Shown here: positions 33,092 through 41,406 of the stretch, in pieces
Layout: each line of letters opens with the position of its first letter
How positions within the stretch are numbered: the stretch's first letter is position 1
NCBI GenBank assembly: GCA_018065985.1
Contig: JAGHSF010000037.1
Location: 1-62,665 of the forward strand
DNA: 62,665 bases
Direction: 5' to 3'
Origin: Candidatus Cryptobacteroides choladohippi
GTDB taxonomy: Bacteria; Bacteroidota; Bacteroidia; Bacteroidales; UBA932
Program-made: the position numbers and the translations under genes
The notes under the pieces: model-generated
What the model saw: only the letters and a program-made list of their open reading frames with translations
Database searches by the model: none
Told to the model about the DNA's origin: nothing

Positions 33092-35932
33092 TCAATCTAC
33101 GTTTGCAACTTTGTCTTCACGGACGTACCAGACAGCGCCTGACACGTTCCTGTAACCCATTTCCTTATAAATATTCATGTAGCGGCGCACCTGACGCTGA
33201 TACGCAGGGTTCTCCGCACCGAACTTGTAATCAACAACTATCAGGCCATCGCCCGAGAACACCACCCTGTCGGGTCTGTATTCACTGCCGTCAGGAGCAT
33301 AGAGGCTGTGCTCATTGCGGGACACAAGTCCCTCTCCGAACCATTCGGGATGGGCCTCGACCCTGGCCAGAAGCTCTTCCCGGGCAAGTCTCCCCTCTTC
33401 AGGGTCCAGCATCCCTCCACGAACAGAGAGCTCGACCTGCCATGGAATGTCAGCGGCGGTATTGACACCGGAAAGTATCCTGTGGAGCTCTATTCCCTTA
33501 AGGCGGGCAGAAGCGCCGGTGCCCGTCGTGCCGTCGGGGCCGAAATAATCCATTGCATCCTCGGATGCCCTGAGCCTGCCGGAAAGAGGTATCGACGGAT
33601 ATGATGACGGGAACTCCAGCTCCTTGCCGGCCGTCTTTCCCTCCATGCTCCGGAAATCATACATCCGGCCGTACTCGCAGTCTGCTGACTTGCCGCAGAA
33701 CTCGTACAGCAGCTGGGAGAAATTCCTGTATTCGGGCCTGCCCTTGTCGAGTGCCTCCCGGAAGGTCTTGGGCGGCTCGGCCGATATGATGTGCAGATAT
33801 TTCACCGCCCTGGTCAGAGCCACGTAGAAGACGTTGATGTTATCTACGGCCTGCATCATCCTTTCCGCCTCGTAAGAGGCCGAGAAGAGCGTGCGGGAGG
33901 CGCTTTCTGACAGTCTTACAGGATAGATGCCGTTCACCACCCCGCCGAGGGCGGTTCCGCTTCCATCGAGCCAGCACCAGTGCACATCCTCCTTGTACAT
34001 GGTCACCTTCTCGGCATAGGGGAAGATCACGTACGGGAACTCCAGACCCTTGGACTTGTGTATTGTCAGGACTCTCACCGACTCCGCATTTTCAGGTGAG
34101 CCGATGTACGGGTCCGACTCGTCCCAGTGCTGCAGATAGTGTCTGAGGTTGTTGCCGTTCACCCGCGTCCAGGACTGGATATCGTCCATGAAGGCCTGGA
34201 TGAACAGTGTCTCCCCTGCGAAAGAGTCGGGGTCGAAGTCCTTCAGAGACCGCAGGAGCCCCTCGCAAAGATCCACCAGAGAGTGGTAGCAGGAAGGGAA
34301 TTCCACGCCCATCGACCTGGCAAGGAAGCCGCCAACCGAGTTTGACGGGTTCTCGAAGCTGTGGAGCAGCGAGGTGAGCCTGCGCACCACCAGCGACGAC
34401 TTCAATGAGAGCGAGTCGTCCGAAATGACGGGAATGTCATTCCCGATCAGAAGCGAGGCGATGGCGGCTCCGTCCTTGCGGTTGCGCACCAGGACTGCAA
34501 TGTCCTGCCATCTGGCACCAGCATCCCTCGCCCTGGCTATCGAGGCAAGGATCTCCGCGCCCTGGTCGTCGGAGAAGGTCAGGTGCACGCCTCCCGGCTG
34601 GGGGTCGGTACTTTTGACGAGCTGTGCCACATCGGAATATATCTTTTCAGTTCCGGTCCTGGCGGCCGCGAACTCGAAGAATCTGTTGTTGAAGTCCACC
34701 ACGCTCCCTACGCTGCGCCAGTTGCTGTCCATGACTTCCACGTCAGCTGAGGGGAACTCTTCGAGGACCTTCTCACCCAGCAGTTTCCAGTCGGAATCGC
34801 GCCAGCGGTATATGCTCTGCTTGACATCCCCCACTATGAGGCTGTCGCCACGCCTGGACTCGCTCTCGCGGAGCAGCGGCAGGAAATTGGCCCACTGGAT
34901 GCTGGAGGTATCCTGAAACTCGTCAAGCAGGAAATGTTCGTATCTCACGCCCAGTTTCTCATACACAAAGGGAGCGTCGGATCCGTCGATTATGTCCCTC
35001 AGGATGGTATTGGAGTCCTCGAGAGGCATCACGCTCTTCTCTTTCAGAAGGGCATCGAACTCCTTGGAGAACTCGCCTGACAATCCAAGGCTGAAGATCA
35101 TGCCATCCAGCAGCTTTGCCGTGTTGTAGACGCTGAAAGGCTTGCCGAACAGGTCCATGAACATGGAGCCCTCGCAGGCCTTGGCCAGGGTCTTCTTCGG
35201 CTCGGCGACCTGGTCCCACTGCCTGAAACCGGCCAGATACGGCTCCAGATACCCCAGAGTCCGGGCGCTGGTGATGGTGGGAGCCACCTTTTCGGCCTCT
35301 TCGGTGACCTTTCTGTGGAAATCGTCTATCACCTTGCGGCACGACTTGCGCACCTGGGCGAGATGCTTTTTGTCAAAGGCCCTGCTGTCGTCGATGCCGT
35401 GCTTCTCGCACAGCTCGCGGTGCTCCTCGCTCTTGAGACGGGTTCCCATCTCATACAGTCCTTCGTCAATGCTGAACCTGCGTCCCTGCTCCACTGCGGA
35501 AACGACGCTCTGCCTCATCCACTCCAGAAGGTCCTTCTTGTCTTCGGTGAGGCCATCGAGTATGCGGTCCATCGATTCCTGAATGAGGGATTTCCTGTCC
35601 AGTTCAACCTGATATGCCGAAAACTGGCCTATCTCCCTCGAAAAAGCCTTGAGAGTCTGTTGGAAGAACTTGTCTATCGTGCTGACGGAGAATGCACTGT
35701 AGTCATGCAGTATGTCCACGAGTCTCTGCCTGGCACGCTCGTCGGTGGCTGAGAGAGCATACAGGTCACGCAGTATCCTGCCCTTCATCTCTGCCGTGGC
35801 CTTGTTGGTGAAGGTGACGGCAAGGATGTGTCTGTAGGCAAACCTGTCGTCAGAGGAAAGAAGGATTCTTATGAAAGACTTCGAGAGTCTGTATGTCTTG
35901 CCGGAACCGGCACTTGCCTTGAGTACTTTCAT
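33092..35932 (-). CDS. UvrD/AddA-like helicase-nuclease
   Basis: 946 residues. SF1A helicase motifs: Walker A KASAGSGKTYRL (residues 4-15), motif Ia AVTFTNKATAEMKGRI, motif II DEFQDTSSIQW (near 331), QSIYRWRDSD (motif III), and VLTIHKSKGLEFPYVIFP (motif V). The C-terminus carries a RecB-type PD-(D/E)XK nuclease: YRPDRVVFSGDGLIVVDYKFG near 900. With the AddB-like gene overlapping by 4 nt it forms a two-subunit helicase-nuclease for double-strand-break end resection, the Bacteroidota counterpart of AddAB/RecBCD. Confidence 0.9.
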   Translation of the reverse strand: MKVLKASAGSGKTYRLSKSFIRILLSSDDRFAYRHILAVTFTNKATAEMKGRILRDLYALSATDERARQRLVDILHDYSAFSVSTIDKFFQQTLKAFSREIGQFSAYQVELDRKSLIQESMDRILDGLTEDKKDLLEWMRQSVVSAVEQGRRFSIDEGLYEMGTRLKSEEHRELCEKHGIDDSRAFDKKHLAQVRKSCRKVIDDFHRKVTEEAEKVAPTITSARTLGYLEPYLAGFRQWDQVAEPKKTLAKACEGSMFMDLFGKPFSVYNTAKLLDGMIFSLGLSGEFSKEFDALLKEKSVMPLEDSNTILRDIIDGSDAPFVYEKLGVRYEHFLLDEFQDTSSIQWANFLPLLRESESRRGDSLIVGDVKQSIYRWRDSDWKLLGEKVLEEFPSADVEVMDSNWRSVGSVVDFNNRFFEFAAARTGTEKIYSDVAQLVKSTDPQPGGVHLTFSDDQGAEILASIARARDAGARWQDIAVLVRNRKDGAAIASLLIGNDIPVISDDSLSLKSSLVVRRLTSLLHSFENPSNSVGGFLARSMGVEFPSCYHSLVDLCEGLLRSLKDFDPDSFAGETLFIQAFMDDIQSWTRVNGNNLRHYLQHWDESDPYIGSPENAESVRVLTIHKSKGLEFPYVIFPYAEKVTMYKEDVHWCWLDGSGTALGGVVNGIYPVRLSESASRTLFSASYEAERMMQAVDNINVFYVALTRAVKYLHIISAEPPKTFREALDKGRPEYRNFSQLLYEFCGKSADCEYGRMYDFRSMEGKTAGKELEFPSSYPSIPLSGRLRASEDAMDYFGPDGTTGTGASARLKGIELHRILSGVNTAADIPWQVELSVRGGMLDPEEGRLAREELLARVEAHPEWFGEGLVSRNEHSLYAPDGSEYRPDRVVFSGDGLIVVDYKFGAENPAYQRQVRRYMNIYKEMGYRNVSGAVWYVREDKVANVD

Positions 35933-38787
35933 CGTCCGCAGATCATCTTGAAGTCACACCACTCGCAGGTCCTGGTATCGGGAGTGCGCCTCCAGGGCTC
36001 TCCCGTATCCGAAATCTGCTTCAAAAGTTCAGACAGCCTCTCATCCATGAGCTTGCAGAACGTCTCGTTCAGAGACACGTTCTCCACTTCGTTCACAAAC
36101 AGACGGGAGGTCTGATAAATGGAGTTCACAATTCTCTTTCCGTGCGACAGTTCCCCGTTCTTGAAGATGAATCTGTCGTACAGATAGAGCTGCAGCGCTA
36201 TCTTGGGCCTTTTGGAATTGTCCTGGCCGAACAGAGCGTCGACCACCTGGGCCGCATTGTTCCCGTCGATGAGGAAGTCCTGATCGGTCACCTTTCCTGT
36301 CTTGTAGTCCACGACCCTGAGTTCACCCTCGGTGAAACTGTCGAGTCTGTCTATGATACCGACAAACCTGTAACCGTCTATGTCGTCCTCCATGTATTTC
36401 TCCACGCCGAACATCCTGAACTCATCCACTCCGCATCGGTCCATGAGTTCCAGGTCACGTTCCATGGCCTTGGTCACATACCGGCAGACGACATCGAGGA
36501 ATATGAGATTGCGGCCCACGATCTCGAAGGTATGCAGTTCGTCCATGATCAGCGAGGAAACCAGTTTGCGCAGCGCTACGTCATCTTTCCTGGCTGACTC
36601 CAGATATGCCCTGGTTATGGTTTTGCGGCCACCGTACAGCAGCTCCATGGACTTGTGGAACACCTTTCCGAGCATGCCGGCATCAAGGGACTCGGCCACT
36701 TCCTCGTCTTCGGTGAGGCGGCAGACGGACCCGTAGTAGAACTTGGCCGGGCAGCTTAGATAGTTCTGCAGCGCACTGGCCGAGAGATGGTGCTGGTGAA
36801 GCTGGTCGATGTGCTCCCGGGTCTTGGGAATGGAGTCCGACTCATCGGTCTTCTGCATGGGGGCCATGACAACATGCCGCTTCACATTGAACCCGAAGTC
36901 CATCTCAAGCTGCTTGATGTACCGGCTCTCCTCACCGGATCGCACGCCCTCGGTGCGGGAGTCCATGAGCATCCAGACGTTGTCCGCCCTCTGGATCATG
37001 CGGTAGAAGTAGTAGGCCCACACGGCATCCTGATACTCGTATGTGGGAAGGCCGAAGCCCTTTCGCAACTCCGGCGGGATGAATGAGGAGCTCACGTTCC
37101 TGCGGGGGAAAACGCCCTCGTTGCACCCAAGTATGATGATGTTTCTAAAATCCAGGGCTCTGGTCTCGAGCGGTCCCATTATCTGCAGGCCGCGGAGAGG
37201 CTCCCCGAGGAAGGGCACCGCCATGCCGCCGACCAGCTGGTTCAGAAGACGGAAATATGTCGCGGGCATCACCGGAAGATCATGACGCGACAGGCGTTTC
37301 ACGGCCAGATGGTAGTCGCGGGCAAAATCGATTTCCAGGGCCATATCATCAACCTGCGAGAGCAGAGGCGCCACACCAGCCACAAGTGAGAGCTGATACT
37401 GCTCTATCTCCCTTACCTGGGCGGAATCACGGGCGCCCGGATCCTTTACCGCCGGGCGGAAGATGAGTTCCATCACAGGGTCGCCCCCGAGTTCCTCCAT
37501 GGGGATGTAGTACTTGACCGAGGCCTTCACCCTTGCAACCGTGTCTCTGCCGGAATCGGAAAGCACAGACTTGAACACGCTGTTCGAGAAGATGGCCCAC
37601 ACCTGCTTGTGATAGAACATCCACTGGCCGTCCTTGCAGCGCAGGTGAAGCTGCAGGGCCGCCACATCATTCATGAGGCTCCAGAGCTCGCTGGCACCCA
37701 TAGGATAGCCCATGGTGACATTGAGCTGGCCGATATCGGCGGGAATGGAGTTCAGTACGGGAATCAGCTGGTTCTCGTCGGCAAGCACTATGGCCGTCTC
37801 TATGTCAGGAACGCGCCCGCCGCCGCGGAACCTCTCCAGTATCGGCGGAATCTGCTTTGCCTGCCCGACCGAGCTCGGCACGCTGAGGACATTGATCTCA
37901 GGGCGGCCAAGGCCTTCTGTATCAAGCTTGAACGCCTGAGGGAAACGGGCCACATTATCAGAGAGGAAAAAGGATGAACGATTATGTCCGGCCTTGATTT
38001 CAGGGCTGCTCCAGTCCCAGCAGAAACTGGCGATTCCCGCATCACGCATCTTGGACATGACGCGTTTCTCGCACTCGTTAAGGGCATTAAGGCCAATGAA
38101 CACATAGTGCCTGATCTCAGGATGCAGTTCGGAAAGGATATCCACGACGGGCTGCTCCTGAACACGCTCGGCAAGCGTCCTGTACACCTGTCCTTCATAG
38201 GCCAGGCCCTTCTCCGAAAGGGCTTTGCCGAAGTTCCTGTACAGAGGAAGGAGAAGGTCCCAGATCTTGAGGAACCGGGCCTTGTAGTCGTCGTCCGAGT
38301 CAAGGTTCACCGTGAGTTCGCCCCCTCCCCTGAAATGGTCGAGGAAGCGGTTGATCGCATTGAGCTGGTTTTCGGACAGATAGGAATATGTGTCCTGAAT
38401 GCTCCTGAGATCCGCCACATTCGTGAAGAGATGCTCGGGATTCACCAGGTATTTGTCAACATCGTCGAAGTCCGACAGCAGCACGTCGCCCCAGAAGATG
38501 AAATCGTCAAGGCTCTCCGCCTGAGGGTTCAGAGCCTTGTACTGGTCGTACAGTTCCAGCATGAGCTGCACCCTGTCGGTGGGCACGGACTTCTGGACAC
38601 TGTAGAAGAAGTCGTTCATTGTTGTCATCAAGGGAGCGGCCATAGCCTTTCCGGCAGCGGCCACTTCCTCGCCCAGGTACTTGCTGAAGAATGATCTGGC
38701 GCGACGGTTCGGAAATATGAAGCATTTCTGCTCCACATTTCCCTGCGCATGGAAATACCTGGAAGCCTGTTTAAGGAAAGGAACCAT
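35929..38787 (-). CDS. AddB-like PD-(D/E)XK nuclease subunit
   Basis: 952 residues. The N-terminal half has an inactivated helicase fold (QKCFIFPNRRARSFFSKYL in place of a normal Walker A). The nuclease region begins with LSASALQNYLSCPAKFYYG (first Cys of the iron-sulfur cluster), includes GIIDRLDSF and LRVVDYKTGKV (catalytic Asp and Lys near 840-865), and ends with CEWCDFKMIC, three further Cys. This arrangement is that of AddB and RexB nucleases, where the 4Fe-4S cluster holds the fold together. Second subunit of the helicase-nuclease with the AddA-like gene. Confidence 0.88.
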   Translation of the reverse strand: MVPFLKQASRYFHAQGNVEQKCFIFPNRRARSFFSKYLGEEVAAAGKAMAAPLMTTMNDFFYSVQKSVPTDRVQLMLELYDQYKALNPQAESLDDFIFWGDVLLSDFDDVDKYLVNPEHLFTNVADLRSIQDTYSYLSENQLNAINRFLDHFRGGGELTVNLDSDDDYKARFLKIWDLLLPLYRNFGKALSEKGLAYEGQVYRTLAERVQEQPVVDILSELHPEIRHYVFIGLNALNECEKRVMSKMRDAGIASFCWDWSSPEIKAGHNRSSFFLSDNVARFPQAFKLDTEGLGRPEINVLSVPSSVGQAKQIPPILERFRGGGRVPDIETAIVLADENQLIPVLNSIPADIGQLNVTMGYPMGASELWSLMNDVAALQLHLRCKDGQWMFYHKQVWAIFSNSVFKSVLSDSGRDTVARVKASVKYYIPMEELGGDPVMELIFRPAVKDPGARDSAQVREIEQYQLSLVAGVAPLLSQVDDMALEIDFARDYHLAVKRLSRHDLPVMPATYFRLLNQLVGGMAVPFLGEPLRGLQIMGPLETRALDFRNIIILGCNEGVFPRRNVSSSFIPPELRKGFGLPTYEYQDAVWAYYFYRMIQRADNVWMLMDSRTEGVRSGEESRYIKQLEMDFGFNVKRHVVMAPMQKTDESDSIPKTREHIDQLHQHHLSASALQNYLSCPAKFYYGSVCRLTEDEEVAESLDAGMLGKVFHKSMELLYGGRKTITRAYLESARKDDVALRKLVSSLIMDELHTFEIVGRNLIFLDVVCRYVTKAMERDLELMDRCGVDEFRMFGVEKYMEDDIDGYRFVGIIDRLDSFTEGELRVVDYKTGKVTDQDFLIDGNNAAQVVDALFGQDNSKRPKIALQLYLYDRFIFKNGELSHGKRIVNSIYQTSRLFVNEVENVSLNETFCKLMDERLSELLKQISDTGEPWRRTPDTRTCEWCDFKMICGR

Positions 38788-38796
38788 CTCTCGCTC

Positions 38797-40164
38797 TTAT
38801 TCCTCCCCGAGGAACATGGGATCCCAGGCGGGAAGTTTGACAGGGGTCTGCTGGAGCATCTGCATGACATCGGCAGGCACGAAACGCTTCTCCACAACAA
38901 GGCGGAACATGTACTCGTCGAACCACTCGTCAGTCATGATGATGTTGCCGTTGTAGCCGGACTTTGCTCCCCAGCTGTTCTCGACCATCCACTTGACGCT
39001 CTTTCCGTCCCTGATGTCCACGGCAACCAGGGTCATCGCATGCGACGAGCCGCTTGCATGGGTCATCACGCGCTGCTTCTTGTCCATGGTGAAGTTCACG
39101 CCAAGCAGAGAGCCATAATCGTAGTTGGCAAGGTCCGCCACACCTTTCTCCCTGTTCAGGAACTTGCCCACGTCACATGAAAAGTACATTGCGGTGCCGT
39201 CCTTTATGGAAGCGATCGCCATCTCCTTGATGCGCTCGACAGGAAGGTTCACGTACAGCCAGTTGTCGCCGTCATACACATGGCGGTCATACTCGATCTC
39301 GTACACCTTCCCGTATTCGCGGGTGGGATCGTTCATGAGCATCACGTAGTTGTTCTCGAGGTCGTATCCGAGAAGCTCATTGTAGAACTCCACCGGAGTG
39401 TATGTCTTCTCTTTCCAGGTGAATTCGGTGGGAGGCACCCCGAGGCAGAGGCAGAGCACATGGTAAACCTCTGCGAGCATCCGGGTCTTCTGCTGCTGGA
39501 GATAGCCGGGAACGGCCTTCGGCTTCACTCCCGCAGGGGTCTGCCGGAGCTTGAGACCGTCCTGACGGAGAAGGGTCTTCAGATGTGAGGACATCTGCGA
39601 GGTGCTGTTGGACACGAAGGTCTCAGGCATTGCGGATGCCGGCACCAGACCGTATTTGGTGACCAGATTGGCAACGCCGGTGAAAGTGCCGCCGTCGCTG
39701 ATGGGGTTCTGGAAGAGCCAGTCGACCTCACGGTCATCGAAAGGCTTGTCGCGGGTATCGATGACAGCCTGGAGGAAGAGATTGGCCTTCTCGAGCTGGT
39801 CCCAGAAGAAGCAGTAGTTCTGCGAGAACTGGAAGTCGCCCAGACTGTACTTCTCGATTGCGGCGGCGCGGAGCACATTGAGACCGGTGAAGAGCCAGCA
39901 GCGGCCGCTGGACTTCTGGTCGGTGATGGCCTTGGTCTGTATGCGGTCGGAGAACTCCGTGTCGATCATCGCACTGTTCTCCGCATTTGCGCTGAGCACA
40001 TTGATCGCCGTGGTGTTGATGGCATTGCGGATAGCCTTGTCGGATGCACTGCCCTCGTAGCCCTTCTGAATCTCCGAGAGCATTTCAGGGGTGATTCCGC
40101 CATTGGTCTGAGCAGCCATACTTATACTTGCGAGTACGGCAAACAATATTGCTGTCTTCTTCAT
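38797..40164 (-). CDS. C1-family aminopeptidase (bleomycin hydrolase type), exported
   Basis: 455 residues with signal peptide MKKTAILFAVLASISMAAQ. Papain-like catalytic residues: Cys in QKSSGRCWLFTGLNVLR (near 93), His in HASGSSHAMTLVAVDI (near 380) and Asn in WMVENSWGAKSG (near 402). Cytosolic relatives (PepC, bleomycin hydrolase) are hexameric aminopeptidases; a secreted version is common in Bacteroidales and may trim peptides in the periplasm. It is 8 nt after alr and 9 nt before the AddB-like gene. Confidence 0.92.
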   Translation of the reverse strand: MKKTAILFAVLASISMAAQTNGGITPEMLSEIQKGYEGSASDKAIRNAINTTAINVLSANAENSAMIDTEFSDRIQTKAITDQKSSGRCWLFTGLNVLRAAAIEKYSLGDFQFSQNYCFFWDQLEKANLFLQAVIDTRDKPFDDREVDWLFQNPISDGGTFTGVANLVTKYGLVPASAMPETFVSNSTSQMSSHLKTLLRQDGLKLRQTPAGVKPKAVPGYLQQQKTRMLAEVYHVLCLCLGVPPTEFTWKEKTYTPVEFYNELLGYDLENNYVMLMNDPTREYGKVYEIEYDRHVYDGDNWLYVNLPVERIKEMAIASIKDGTAMYFSCDVGKFLNREKGVADLANYDYGSLLGVNFTMDKKQRVMTHASGSSHAMTLVAVDIRDGKSVKWMVENSWGAKSGYNGNIIMTDEWFDEYMFRLVVEKRFVPADVMQMLQQTPVKLPAWDPMFLGEE

Positions 40165-40172
40165 AACTGATA

Positions 40173-41288
40173 TTATTGCCTGTTGGTGACAATACGTTCA
40201 ATTCTGCGGGGAACCGAGGTGAGTATCTCATAAGGGATCGTTCCCAGAATCTCCGCCAGTTCGCATATGTCGGGATCATCCCCGAATATGGTCACGGTAT
40301 CCCCCACCTTGCAGGGTATGCCTGTGACGTCGATCATGCACATGTCCATGCAGATGTTTCCTATTGTGGGAGCCCTGTGCCCTGCCACACTGAAGCTTGC
40401 GTTGCCGCGTCCAAGATGCCTGTCGAGGCCGTCGGCATATCCGCAGGGAATGGTGGCGATGGTGGTGCCGGCAGGGGCTACCTTGCCCCAGCGGCCGTAG
40501 CCTATCGTACCGTCCTCCGGCTTCAGCTGCTTGATCTGCAGTATCTTAACCTTAAGGCTGGCCACAGGTGCAAGCTTTACGCCCGGAAGGGCGCTGATGC
40601 CATAGATACCGATCCCCAGACGCACCATATCGAACTGGTACTGGGGGAAGCGCTCTATACCTGCAGAGTTGAGTATGTGCCACATGGGCCTGTAGCCCAG
40701 GCTTTGCGTTATCGTGGTGGCGTTGCGCTCGAACATGCTGATCTGGCCGAGCGTGAACTCATCCTCCTCCGGGTCCTCGGATGCGGCAAGATGGGAGTAG
40801 ATCGACTTGACCTTCACCTCATCGTGGCAGGCGAGGAATTCGGTGAGCGCGGCAAGCTCGGAAGTCATGAAGCCAAGCCGGTGCATACCCGTGTCGAGCT
40901 TGATATGCACAGGATAGTTCCTGATGCCGCTTGCGGCAAGCACATCGCAGAAAGCCTTGAGGGTCTCAAGGTTGGGCATTCCGGGCTCAAGCCTGTACTG
41001 TATGATCTCCGGGAAGAAGTCGGTACCCGCCGTGAGAACGAGAATGGGCAGGGATATGCCGTTCCTGCGGAGTTCCACTCCCTCTATGGGAAGTGCAACC
41101 GCAAGATAATCAGCGCCCTGAGCCTGGAGCATCGATGCAAACTCCACGGCACCGTGTCCGTATGCGTTGGCCTTCACCAGGACAAGCAGTCTGGTGCTCT
41201 GGCGCAACCGTGCCCTGAAATACCTGTAATTGCTCCTGAGAGCCTTCAGATTCAGCTCCAGCCTGGAAAAATCATTCTCCTTCATCAT
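40173..41288 (-). CDS. alr: Alanine racemase
   Basis: 371 residues, a stand-alone enzyme (many Bacteroidota fuse it to MurF). PLP-lysine motif LVLVKANAYGHG (Lys near 39), LDTGMHRLGF (near 135), LNSAGIERFP, RLGIGIYGIS and DMCMIDVTG near the C-terminus. It makes D-alanine for peptidoglycan, fitting its operon mate, the lytic transglycosylase. The -7 box is only 6 nt upstream of ATG 41288, so the transcript may begin at or next to the start codon; ATG 41285 is an alternative. Confidence 0.96.
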   Translation of the reverse strand: MMKENDFSRLELNLKALRSNYRYFRARLRQSTRLLVLVKANAYGHGAVEFASMLQAQGADYLAVALPIEGVELRRNGISLPILVLTAGTDFFPEIIQYRLEPGMPNLETLKAFCDVLAASGIRNYPVHIKLDTGMHRLGFMTSELAALTEFLACHDEVKVKSIYSHLAASEDPEEDEFTLGQISMFERNATTITQSLGYRPMWHILNSAGIERFPQYQFDMVRLGIGIYGISALPGVKLAPVASLKVKILQIKQLKPEDGTIGYGRWGKVAPAGTTIATIPCGYADGLDRHLGRGNASFSVAGHRAPTIGNICMDMCMIDVTGIPCKVGDTVTIFGDDPDICELAEILGTIPYEILTSVPRRIERIVTNRQ

Positions 41289-41294
41289 AGCTTA

Positions 41295-41302
41295 CAAATA
41301 TA
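41295..41302 (-). promoter_or_regulatory. -7 box of alr operon, adjacent to the start codon
   Basis: Minus strand reads TATATTTG, exact TAnnTTTG, ending 6 nt before ATG 41288. Expected transcription start is therefore at the start codon. Confidence 0.6.
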
Positions 41303-41328
41303 ATCATTATTCTCAATGCTTGGCATCC

Positions 41329-41340
41329 CTGTCGCGACAG
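41329..41340. promoter_or_regulatory. 12-bp palindrome upstream of the GH3 promoter
   Basis: CTGTCGCGACAG is perfectly self-complementary and lies 6 nt upstream of the GH3 -33 element, between divergent alr and GH3 promoters. Possible operator; no regulator is known. Confidence 0.35.
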
Positions 41341-41346
41341 TCAGTC

Positions 41347-41377
41347 ATTGAATCTTGCGAAATAATGCCTAACTTTG
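41347..41377 (+). promoter_or_regulatory. Promoter of the GH3 gene
   Basis: ATTG at 41347-41350, 19 nt, TAACTTTG at 41370-41377; the start codon is 29 nt downstream. Confidence 0.7.
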
Positions 41378-41406
41378 GCTTCCCAAACTCATGGAAACCA
41401 CGTAAA

